Assembly: GCF_022682495.2 (NCBI RefSeq)
Contig: NC_071392.1
Span: 75,848,097-75,912,096, forward strand
From: Desmodus rotundus
Lineage: Eukaryota > Chordata > Mammalia > Chiroptera > Phyllostomidae
Reading direction: 5' to 3'
Length of the DNA stretch: 64,000 nucleotides
In this document: positions 24,119 through 33,752 of the stretch, in pieces
How the letters are laid out: the number at the start of each line of letters is the position of its first letter
How positions within the stretch are numbered: position 1 is the stretch's first letter
Program-made: the position numbers and the translations under genes
Notes under the pieces: model-generated
Seen by the model: only the letters and a program-made list of their open reading frames with translations
Databases searched by the model: none
What the model was told of the DNA's origin: nothing

Positions 24119-24533
24119 TCCTTCCTTATAAAGACTGAATACTATTCCATTGTTTGTTCATCCTTTCATCAGCTGATGGACATCTGAGTTGTTTCCCCTT
24201 TGGGGCTGTGATCGCTTATGCTGCTACGAACATTCGTGTACAAGTTTCTGTGCAAACGTGTTTTCAATTCTCCAGAGTGCACACCTAGGATTAGAGTTGC
24301 TGAGTCATATGGTAATTCTACACTTAACCTTTTGAGGAACTGGCGAACTGTTCTCCAAAGTGGCCGCAACATTTTACATTCCTACCAGCAGCACATGAGG
24401 GTCCTCATTTATTCATGTCCCTGTCAACACTGGCTATTGTTCACATTTTTTCTAGTGGCTGTGAAGTGAAACCTCATAATGGTTTTGATTTGCATTTCCC
24501 TAATGATTTATGTTGAGCATATTTTAATGTGCT
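24119..24533 (-). mobile_element. LINE-1 3' end, part 2
   Basis: ATACTATTCCATTGTTTG, GCTGCTACGAACATTCGTG, TTTTGAGGAACTGGCGAAC and AACCTCATAATGGTTTTGATT are antisense L1 ORF2-end landmarks. The match stops near 24530, where the HAL1-like tail begins. Confidence 0.9.
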
Positions 24534-26395
24534 TTTTTAAAAATATTTTTTATGGATTATGCTATTACAGTTTTCCCATTTTTTTCTCCCTTTTATTGCG
24601 CTCTGCCCTGTAGCCCCCCTCCCATCAGCATTCCCCCATCTTAGTTCATGTCCATGTAAGTTATTTGGCTTCTCCATTTCCCATAGTATTCTTAACCTCC
24701 CCCCGTCTATTTTGTACCTACATTTATGCTTCTTATTCCCTGTACCTTTTCCCCATTCTCCCATCTCCCCCTCCCCACTGATAACCCTCCATGTGATCTC
24801 CATTTCTGTGAATCTGTTCCTGTACTAGTTTTTGCTTAGTTCATTTTTTTTTTTTTTTAGGTTCAGCTGTTGATAGCTGTGAGTTTGTTGTCATTTTACT
24901 GTTCATGTTTTTTATCTTCTTTTTCTTGGATAAGTCCCTTTAACATTTCATATAAGGGCTTGCTGATGATGAACTCCTTTAACTTGACCTTGTCTGGGAA
25001 GCACTTTATTTGCCCTTCCATTCTAAATGATAGCTTTGCTGGGTAGAGAAATCTTGGATGTAGGTCCTTGCCTTTCATAACTTTGAATACTTCTTTCTAG
25101 CCCCTTCTTGCCTGCAAGGTTTCTTTTGAGAAATCAGCTCATAGTCTAATGGGAACTCCTTTGTAGGTAACTGTCTTCTTTCCTCTTGCTGCTTTTAACA
25201 TTCTGTCCTTATCTTCAATCTTGGGTAATGTAATTATGCTGTGCCTTGGTGTGAGCTTCCTTGGGTCCAATTTCTTAGGGACTCTGAGCTTCCTGGACTT
25301 CCTGGAAGTCTATTTCCTTTGCCAGATTGGGGAAGTTCTCCTTCACTATTTGTTCAAATAAGTTTTCAATTTCTTGCTCTTCCTCTTCTCCATCTGGCAC
25401 CCCTATGATTCAGATGTTGGAATGTTGAAAGTTGTCCTGGAGGTTCCTAAGCCTCTCCTCATTTTTCTGAATTCTTTTTTCTTCATAGTGTTCTGGTTGA
25501 ATGTTTATTTCTTCTTCTGGTCCAAACCGCTGATTTGAGTCCCGGTTTCCTTCCCATCACTGTTGGTTCCCTGTACATTTTCCTTTATTTCACTTTGCAT
25601 AGCATTCACTTTTTCCTCTATTTTGTGACCATACTCAACCAATTCTGTGAGCATCTTAATTACCAGTGTTTTGAACTGTGCATCTGATAGGTTAGCTATC
25701 CCTTTGTTGCTTAGTTGTATTTTTTCTTGAGCTTTGATCTGTTCTTTCATTAGAGCTATATTTTTTTGTCTTAGCGTGCCTGTTACATAGTAAGAGGTGG
25801 AGCCTTAGGTATTCACCAGGGCGGGGCAACCACATCACTGCAGTTGTGTATGTGGGGGAGGGGTCCGAGAGGGAGCAATGCTGCTTGCTCAGCTCTCCAT
25901 GGGCTTTCAGTCACTTTCTCCAATGTCCACAAGCAAATTGAGCCCTTCTGGTGCTGATTCCTGGGTGGGTGGGTTTGTGTATGTTCTAGGACCCTGTGTG
26001 TCTCTCCAATGAACTCTCTTGTGAGGCTGAGAGTTTCTCCCCCCACCTCAACCCCCACAGGTTTTATAGTCAGAGGTTTTGAGGCTTTATTTCCCACACT
26101 GGAACCCTGGGTTGTGCAGTCTGTCTCGCTCCCCAGTCGTTTGTCCCAGTTTATCTGCACACAAATGTGGGACCACCTGGTCTTCCAGCTGCCTCACCTG
26201 TATTCACACACAGCTCATAGCCAACCCCTCTGCCCACACCTATCAGCTGGTCTCTCATGCTCCTTACTGCCACGACGTTCCCACAGTCCAAAAAGTGGTC
26301 CTCACCCACAGGGTCTCCAGTGGGAGATTCACAGACACTATCACTTGTCCCTAGGTGAGGTCCCTGATGCTAGATCAACTCCAATATGAAATCCA
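24534..26395 (-). mobile_element. HAL1-like (half-LINE-1) element: 5' UTR, ORF1, 3' UTR, no ORF2
   Basis: On the minus strand, a GC-rich 5' leader (about 26395-25760) is followed by an ORF1 remnant (25750-24896). About 360 bp of G-rich 3' UTR then runs to an A-rich tail at 24534. The ORF1 C-terminal piece contains PRFLYPAKLSF and the L1 ORF1p-like IKCFPDKVKLKEFI block. No reverse-transcriptase ORF lies between ORF1 and the tail, which is what defines HAL1. HAL1 families are known in several mammals including bats, and they need L1 reverse transcriptase in trans. An internally deleted L1 is the alternative. Confidence 0.7.
24896..25750 (-). pseudogene. Broken L1/HAL1 ORF1 (RNA-binding protein)
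   Basis: Two open pieces are in L1 ORF1 order. The N-terminal one (25750-25505) has an acidic coiled-coil-like KMLTELVEYGHKIEEKV stretch. The C-terminal one (25078-24896) has the PAKLSF signature of the ORF1p C-terminal domain. The RRM region between them (25504-25079) is recognisable in shifted frames but broken by stops and frameshifts. It is not a functional protein. Confidence 0.75.
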
Positions 26396-26680
26396 TCGGC
26401 AGTTTGGGCCTCATTTCTGTTCAATGCTTTACTAGCAGCTCTCTCATCCTTAAACACAACATAAACATTAATATTTTTTTCTGATCAGGATGAATTTTAT
26501 GTTCTACTGTGGCCAACTTCATGGACAGAGTTCCCTCTGCTGAAGTCGCAGAATGAAATCAGATTCTGTTGGTCCATGTACTTTAAAAAATGACTTCAGT
26601 TTCTTATTGCCTGTGACAGGCAAATTTCCCACAAACACAGTTCTCTCATTCATTGTTTTTTAATTAGGTAAGACTTTTAA
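26396..26680. other. No gene recognised
   Basis: AT-rich spacer between the HAL1-like element and the next SINE. Nothing recognised. Confidence 0.3.
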
Positions 26681-26852
26681 AAAATTTTATGTTGACTTTA
26701 GAGAGAGAGAGAGAGAAAAAGAACATTGATTCGTTGTTCCACTTATTTATGCATTTTAGTTTATTTGTATATGTGCCTTGACCGGGGACCGAACCCACAA
26801 CCGTGGTGTATCAGGACAGCTCTCTAACCAGCTGAGCTAGCCAGCCAGGGCC
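26681..26852 (-). mobile_element. Ves-related SINE, variant subfamily
   Basis: The minus-strand head is GGCCCTGGCTGGCTAGCTCAG, with GTGGGTTCGGTCCCC as box B. The ATAAGTGGAACAACGAATC block is shared with the copy at 18594. It has a GA-rich run at 26700-26720 and an A-rich tail. Confidence 0.85.
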
Positions 26853-27205
26853 GTTACCTCACTCTTTAATCTCTCTTCTTCTTAGTTGATTGAATTTTCT
26901 TACTTTGACTGACAACATGTGATACACATCACCAAGTACTCTATTATCTGCTACTTTAACACCAGATTGTGAATTTTTCCTTTCTGCTCTTGAAATTATG
27001 CTGAATTTCTTCTTCTAAATCAACATTGCTAGAGTGTCTTCTCTGTTTGCCGACTTTCTGTCTGCATCAAAAATTTCTCCTTCACTTTCACTTTTTTTGC
27101 AGGTTTTTGCAAAAGTGGTCTTTGAATTTGGGATGCACTTCCTTCCTCCTCATCCTGTGTTCTTTTCCAGTGGTTTCCTTTCAGGGCCACTTTCAGCCTG
27201 AGCCG
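26853..27205. other. No gene recognised
   Basis: AT/CT-rich sequence leading into the telomere-like array. Nothing recognised. Confidence 0.3.
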
Positions 27206-28096
27206 TAATCCTAACCCTCACCCTCACCCTCACACCCTCACCCTCACCCTCACATACTCACCCTCACACCCTCACACACTCACCCTCATACCCTCACCCT
27301 CACCCTCACACACTCACCCTCACCCTCTCACCCTCACACCCTCACACCCTCACCCTCACACCCTTACCCTCACCCTCACACCCTCACCCTCACACACTCA
27401 CCCTCACACCCTCACCCTCACACACTCACCCTCACACCCTCACCCTCACACCCTCACCCTCACACCCTCACACCCTTACCCTCACCCTCACATACTCACC
27501 CTCACACCCTCACACACTCACCCTCATACCCTCACCCTCACCCTCACATACTCACCCTCACACCCTCACACACTCACCCTCACCCCCTCACCCTCACACC
27601 CTCACACACTCACCCTCATACCCTCACCCTCACCCTCACACACTCACCCTCACCCCCTCACCCTCACACCCTCACACCCTTACCCTCACCCTCACACACT
27701 CACCCTCACCCCCTCACCCTCACACCCTCACACCCTTACCCTCACCCTCACATACTCACCCTCACACCCTCACACACTCACCCTCATACCCTCACCCTCA
27801 CCCTCACATACTCACCCTCACACCCTCACACACTCACCCTCACCCCCTCACCCTCACACCCTCACACCCTCACCCTCACACCCTTACCCTCACCCTCACA
27901 CCCTCACCCTCACACACTCACCCTCACACCCTCACCCTCACACACTCACCCTCATACCCTCACCCTCACACACTCACCCTCACCCTCACACCCTCACACC
28001 CTCACCCTCACACCCTCACCCTCATACCCTCACCCTCACACACTCACCCTCACACCCTCACCCCCTCACCCTCACCCCCTCACCTCCTCACCCACA
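27206..28096 (+). repeat. Telomere-variant minisatellite, (CCCTCA)n with CCCTCACA variants
   Basis: The 891-nt plus-strand stretch has no G at all. It starts CCTAACCCTCACCC (one CCCTAA telomere-type unit) and continues as CCCTCA and CCCTCACA units with rarer CATACT, CACACT and CCCTTA variants. The minus strand reads TGAGGG, a known variant of TTAGGG. A higher-order period of 260 bp is visible: 27471-27600 repeats at 27731-27860, and 27361-27432 repeats at 27881-27952. Confidence 0.95.
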
Positions 28097-28139
28097 GGGA
28101 GCTGTAGCACGTGAGCCCACACTTTGGGTTCCCTGTGAC

Positions 28140-28380
28140 TTCCATCACAAGCTCTTAAAAACATTTTTTAAATTGAGATATAATTGACCTAAAATTGTGT
28201 AAGTTGACTTCTATGTGATGTCTTTGTTTTGGAATTATGATAATATTGCCCTCCTAGAATGAGTTTGGGATGAGGGCTCCCTTCTTTACTATTTTTTGGA
28301 AAGAGTTTGAAACTCAGTATGAGCTTCCTTCTCAGGGTTTGGAAGGGCTCACCGGGGAAGTTAGTCTGGCCTGAGCTGTA
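28140..28380 (-). mobile_element. Old LINE-1 fragments (3' and ORF2 pieces)
   Basis: AATTGAGATATAATTGACC, then TGGAATTATGATAATATTGCC, CTAGAATGAGTTTGGGA and TTTTTTGGAAAGAGTTTGA in the order of antisense L1 ORF2. Confidence 0.6.
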
Positions 28381-29935
28381 CTTGTGCAGGAGACGCCCCA
28401 GTGTCTTTGGCTCCTTTGCTCGCTCGCTCACAGAGGAGTCCTCACACTTCCTGCCTCCGGGGGATAAGCCCGTGGCCAGCCTTCTGGGCGCCGGGTGGAG
28501 GGCAGAGGTCGAGGCCGCACTGCTCTTTGATGTGTGGACTTCCCCTCTAAGCCCTCTTTTTCAGTGTGGCCTCGTCCCCTTGGCTGCACTTGTGTGCCCC
28601 TGCTTTGCTGTTTCCCTAGCCAGACCCGATGGTCTGCCCAGTCGGGAGGGGGCCTGTGGCCTGGTGCACAGAATTGCGGGGGGACCAAGGCCTCCAACAC
28701 TTATCCAGCCTTCAGCTCCCCTCCCCGTTACAGCCCTTCCTTCACCCCCAGGATCAAAGGAGCCTGGAGCCACAACCTTTGGGGGGTTTCTGCAGTGAAA
28801 ACTGGGTGTCTTCTTAACCTGCCTCCCTTCTGGTTTAGGAACAGAATTTTGATGAGAGAGTTTTTTGTTACATTTTGCTTTTAATCCATCATGTTAGTAA
28901 CTACACATACACCCGCTCTCCAATTTCCAATGTTGTTTGCCAGTGTCCACTCTCCCTCGTTTGTGCCTGTGGTCACACCGTGTCCCCTCCTGTAACCCTT
29001 TGCTGTCCTTCAGCAGGGTTTGGCGGGGAGTGAGGTTACTGTGTGGTCGATTGGCTGTCTCACCTGGAGGTCATCGTCCTATTTAAGGCTTTGGCTTCAA
29101 CCTGTTCTTCGATCTGCACTTTTGGAAGTCTGTCCTCCAGGGCCTAGGGGATGGCATTTCAGATTCCAAGCAGACACGGTGACCTTGGCCTGTAACTGCA
29201 CCTGCTAGTGTTCTCCCCTGAATATCTGAAGGTGCATATTGGTCAGGGTTCCAGAGCACCAGTGACAGACAGCAGTGTAACACGCTTTGACAAAAAAAAG
29301 GGGCTTTATTTGAACATTCCCATCTAGAGGGAAGGCTCAGGAAGGAGGCTCCCGGGCACTGCCCTCCCATCCCTGCTCCAGGACCACCTCCTGCCAGCTC
29401 AGCACCCCCAGAGGGAAAAGGATCTTCTCTTTCCTCTGGTCTCAACGGAAGGGGGTGGGGAGCTCCTCTCAGAGCAGGGCACTCAGTTGGCTGGCAGGGT
29501 GGTGGCCACCACCGGAGGGAGGGGAAGAGGGTGCTAGCCTGCAAACACTGCGTGGACTATAGTGAGTGAGGAGGGTGGGTCCCCCAAACAGTGTAGCAGT
29601 ACGGACACCAGAAGGAGGACCAGATGCTGGGCAGGCGAAAGTGACAGGTGTCCACTGCAGGGTGATCACACCAGCCTCAGAGCCTTGGTGTAAATTAAGC
29701 CCTTAGCTCGATGCCTGGAGCCCTAAAACATTAGCTGTTGTTGCTGTTGTGATTATTGACACTATTAACGGGGAGACTCCGTGGTTTGCCTTCTTAACCT
29801 TCAGAACGAATTCCTTTGCCAGGGACACAAACAGGCACAGAGCCCTGGCGCCCCCCGGCCCCCCGAGACACAAAGTCGGCAGCCAGGCTCAGTGAGGCCT
29901 CCTGATCAAGTGCCCCTCTCACTAGGCGGGTCTCC
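28381..29935. other. No gene recognised
   Basis: Mixed sequence. Open frames of up to 163 codons near 28307-28798 and 29083-29544 lie opposite one another and have no known domain. Confidence 0.35.
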
Positions 29936-30110
29936 TCTCTTTCTCAAGTCAAGGCCCAGTTCCTCCCTGCCTCCTCCTCCACGCAGCCTTCCTGCACACC
30001 TTGCTGAAAGAACACACGTGGAACAATTTGCCACCTATTAGCACTGTCTGCTCAAATACATTATTCAGTGCTTGGGGCCAGGGCCGGGGTCTCACGTGCC
30101 TTCAGTTACT
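29936..30110 (+). repeat. Possible L2 fragment
   Basis: CCCAGTTCCTCCCTGCCTCCTCCTCCACGCAGCCTTCCTGCACACC and later ACCTATTAGCACTGTCTGC resemble an L2 3' region. Confidence 0.35.
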
Positions 30111-30389
30111 CCCCTTCTTTCCTTCCTCCCTTCCTCCCGGGCCTGTAATGCAAATCTGGCCACATAGCAGGGTCCAGTAAGTGCCAGGCAATACAGGGCT
30201 CTAGTTAGAGCCAGGGCCTGAGGGCATGGCCCAGGCCTGTCGGGGGACATTAGGTCGTGGGACAGTCGGTCCATCTCTGTCAGTTAGGAGTTGAGCTCAG
30301 CTGCTAACATCTGGCAGAGACTGCTCTGGGTGTCCCCAAAGCCAACCTCCCCCATTCCTTAGTGAAAGAACTCCACTGTTTTATAACCC

Positions 30390-30800
30390 CAATTTTAAAA
30401 ATGTAAATCTCAACACTTTCTTTAATAGCAGAACTTTTAGGGAACTTTTATTATGAAAAATGTGTAATCTATTGAAAAGTAGAGAGGATGGTATAATGGA
30501 CTTCCATGTACCCAACACTCAGCTTCAGGAATTGTTTCTGCGTGATCTCGTTTCAACAATTACATCCTTCCCACCATCGGGTTATTTTGAAATAAATCAT
30601 ATCATTTCATCCATCAATTCGATATGTATTCGAATTGCAGTCCTTGAACACACACACTAAGCACAATATCTTCTCATATGTAAAAAATAATAATGCCTTA
30701 TATCATCACATTGCCCCTCAAGGTCAAATTTCCCCAGTTGTGCCATAATTTTTTTTAAAGAGCTGACTTGTTCCAACAGTATCGAAAAACACAAGACCCA
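30390..30800 (-). mobile_element. Possible old L1M 3' UTR
   Basis: GTACCCAACACTCAGCTTCA, TTATTTTGAAATAAATCATATC, CAAATTTCCCCAGTTGTGCC match phrases of an old L1M 3' end. The subfamily is not identified. Confidence 0.45.
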
Positions 30801-31317
30801 CATACCGCATGAGTAGAACTCCAGTGTTATTTGAGGGGGCTACGGGTGCAGACGAAGAAATGCATTTCCCTACTTCCTTGTGTCTCGGTTTGGCCAAAAA
30901 GGTAGAAGTGGAAGTGTGGGGGAGGCTTCTGAGAAGACTCCTTCAAAGGAGCTGTCAGCTGGGAGATGAGCACCTCATATTTGTCCCTCCTCTCTTCTTC
31001 CTGCTGCCTGGAACGCGAGATTGGATTTCTGGAGCTCTAGCATCGATCTTGGGCCCTGAGGTGGCCGTGCAAAGCCAACGTAGGACGGCAGACAGCAAGA
31101 AAGTAGGAAGCTAACTTTCCACTCTGCTGCTGTGTCTGGTCTTCATTATCAAATCATTTAAGATTAGGTTCAGTTTTAATAAATAGAAAACAAAGCAAAT
31201 ATTTTTAAAGTAGTGGCTTTAACGTAATAGAAATTATTTTTCTTTCTCACCTAAGATAAGCCCAGAGGTAAATAGTCCGCGCCTAATACAGTGGGCCCGC
31301 AAAGTCATAGAGTATTG
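30801..31317. other. No gene recognised
   Basis: No repeat or gene named. An open frame of 101 codons from 30809 has no recognised homology. Confidence 0.3.
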
Positions 31318-31590
31318 GCTGTCTGTGGCTGTGTACGTAACTAATTACACCCCAAACGCAGAGGCATAAACCACAATTGATTACCTGGTCCAGTCTCTGC
31401 GGGTCGGGGATCTGGGGTTCCTGAGGCCTGGGCGGCAGGCCCTCCTACCTTGACCAAGTCTGGAGGAGCCACGGGTCTCAGGCTCCGGTTCCCAGCCCCG
31501 TGGGTCTCTCCATAGGGCAGCTCAAAACGTCAGCTGACTTCCTCCAGATCGAGAGATTCAAAACAGAAAGAAGGAGCAAGAGAGAGGGCA
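31318..31590 (+). repeat. Old interspersed repeat, family unresolved
   Basis: GGCTGTGTACGTAACTAATTACACCCC, TCTCTGCGGGTCGGGGATCTGG and GTGGGTCTCTCCATAGGGCAGCTCAAAACG recall an abundant mammalian repeat (gtgtaacaaactaccccaaaac and gggcctctccatagggc). I cannot name it with confidence. Confidence 0.4.
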
Positions 31591-32639
31591 TCCTCAAGGT
31601 GGGAGCTAGTCTTTTCTCAATCTCAGAAGTGGGCACCCCTAGGCCTTTTATCCTTCCTGTCCTTCCTTCCTGCCCACGGCTGCTGCCGTCACCCCGCTCC
31701 ATCACCCTGCCTCATTGTCCCTCCCCGCCAGCCCTCTTGCTTCTGAAGAACACTTCAGGTCCCTGTCCATTTCTTTGTCTCTCCGTCCTTCTTTTTATCC
31801 CCACTTGTGCTTCTGATGCCTGCATTGGTTGGTTGAATGGTGCAGAGGCTGCTATTCAACCAACTCCTTGGCCACCATGACCTCCAGGCCACCCAGAACC
31901 CTGAGACCATCCTGCTCTGTCCTTCCCTCTGGCCCATTGTCACCTCCCTGCACACCCCTGGCCCCTTCCCTTCCTGGGGTGCCCTGCCCTCTTCTTCCTT
32001 TATCCAATTCCTTCCCATCCAGCCAGACCATGAGATGGGGTGAAGCAGGTGAATCACCTCTCCCTCCTCTGGGTTTGCAGGCTGTGCGGGCAGGGAGCTC
32101 CATAAGCGGGGGCACAGTGAGTGGTGGTAAGTTCCTGGCTGTGTCCTCTCTGTGTTGAACTCCCTTTCCTTTGGGGGACGGAGTGGGGGGGGGGACTCTT
32201 CCTGGAGAGTGATGGTGTTGAAGAGTAAGTCTACATCCCTCCTCTCTTGTCCCCACCACTAGACAGGGCCTGGCTCCCGCTGGGGCTTTTCTGTCTTCCC
32301 CATGTGATGCAGAGAGGAAGGGATGGTTGTTAGATGCATGCCTGGTAGCCCAGGGCAGCCTTCTGGAGTGGCCTTGTGTGGCCTTGTTCTGGCGCGGTGG
32401 CTTCTGAGGCCGGGTCTCCAGCGTTCCTGGCGCCTCTCATCTGCCAAGTCTTGTCTACAGCCTCCCTGGCATTCTCTGGCTCCACCTGGACCTTCCGACA
32501 AACAAGCCCCTGCTTGCTTAAGTAGCCACACCTGTCGCTGGCCACCGGGAGTCCGGCGGAGGGGCAGTCAGGAGTGGCCCTGACTCTTGCTAAGATGACC
32601 GAGCAGGGTCAGGCCGGGGTTTCAGGGCCCTGGGTTCTC
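31591..32639. other. No gene recognised
   Basis: CT-rich on the plus strand (31640-32010). No coding evidence. Confidence 0.35.
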
Positions 32640-33300
32640 TGAGTGGGGCCGGTTTCCCGGGCTTGGTGTTTGGGTGGCCTCGACGTTTTTTTTCTGGCAA
32701 ATGCCGGGTACCGCGGGCAGAGCTGAAGGGCCTCGGACGGGCACGTTGCCCTGGGGCCTCCGGACTCCACCCGAAATCAGCACTGCTGGCTTGAGAACAG
32801 AAGGGCCGCCCGGACTCCGGGCCGCTGAGCGAGGTCCTGGCGCCCCCTGGTGTCCGAGGCAGGGACGGGCCCCGCCGCACTGAAATGGCAGGGGTGGCCG
32901 CACCCTCCTCCGGACCAGCTCCAGGAAGATCCCCCGACTCGTGGATGGGTCACTTCTCTCTCCGCGGGACAATGGGGAGCCGCAGGGACTGGGAGACCCG
33001 GGTTGATCGCAGGCTCGGGGCTGCAGCGCACGGCGGGCGCATGCCCGGGGGCGCCCTCCCATGCTGAGGTCACCCTGGGGGAACTGTCGACTGCAGTGGC
33101 CCCAGAGGGTCCTTCCCGTGACCCCGGCCACCGTCATCATTCTCCCACATCCTGCGGGGTCCGCACGCAGGGACAGAACTGTGTGCACTTCTCGCCTCCC
33201 AAACCCGCCCCGGGCTCCGGACTGTGCGCGGGGAACGCCCGACCCCCCAGGATCTTCTCCGCGGAGCGAGAGGTTCTGGGTTCCGCTCCAATTCCACGAT
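32640..33300. promoter_or_regulatory. CpG island without an adjacent gene
   Basis: By hand count, about 58 CpGs in 660 bp at roughly 65% GC, so observed/expected is near 0.8. This meets usual CpG-island criteria in a region otherwise low in CpG. No TATA box was seen. It lies about 3.4 kb downstream of the UBE2H poly(A) signal. An open frame of 188 codons crosses it (33188-32622, minus strand) but shows no known domain. A promoter for an unannotated transcript, or an enhancer, is possible. Confidence 0.6.
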
Positions 33301-33357
33301 AGAGGTCGCTCCTGTCATTTGCTTCTAAAAATTCCTGCTCTCCCTGGGAGCTCCCCG

Positions 33358-33752
33358 TCTGCACTGCCCAGCAGGCGGCCACGGCCACATGTGGCTACTG
33401 AGCTCTTGAAGAGTAACGACTGAGGAACCCCACTGCTCATCTTCATTTTAATTAAATGTAAAAGCAAGCAATGCAAGCTTTCCTTTAACACAGCTTTGGT
33501 TTTGGTAGGATTGCGTATTACTTGAAATGCTGAAAACGTGGCGTCCAGGTTGAGGTACAAGTAGACACCGGATTTGAAAGTGTTAGTGCACAAATAATGT
33601 AAAATATTTCATTCCCTTTTAAATAGTCACTGCACACCGAAGTACTTTGGATATATTGAGTTAAATAAAACATTAATTTTGCCTTTGAAAAAATGTGGCT
33701 ACTAAAAAGTTTTAAATTCCTTGTATAGATGGCATTCTGATTCTGCTCCAGG
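33358..33752 (+). mobile_element. hAT-type (Charlie-like) non-autonomous DNA transposon remnant
   Basis: It starts CTGCACTGCCCAGCAGGCGG, then GGCCACATGTGGCTACTGAG. Internally it has GATATATTGAGTTAAATAAAAC and AAAATGTGGCTACTAAAAAG. It shares its head with the copy at 47060-47185. The exact family is not named. Confidence 0.6.

Noticed and set aside
27206..28096. CRISPR-like appearance of the short regular repeat
   Set aside because: The units are 6-8 bp tandem repeats without unique spacers, in a mammalian genome. It is a minisatellite.
32622..33188. 188-codon frame across the CpG island
   Set aside because: High GC explains the length; rich in Arg, Pro and Gly, no domain recognised, no sign of a conserved start. 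Kept only as a CpG island.
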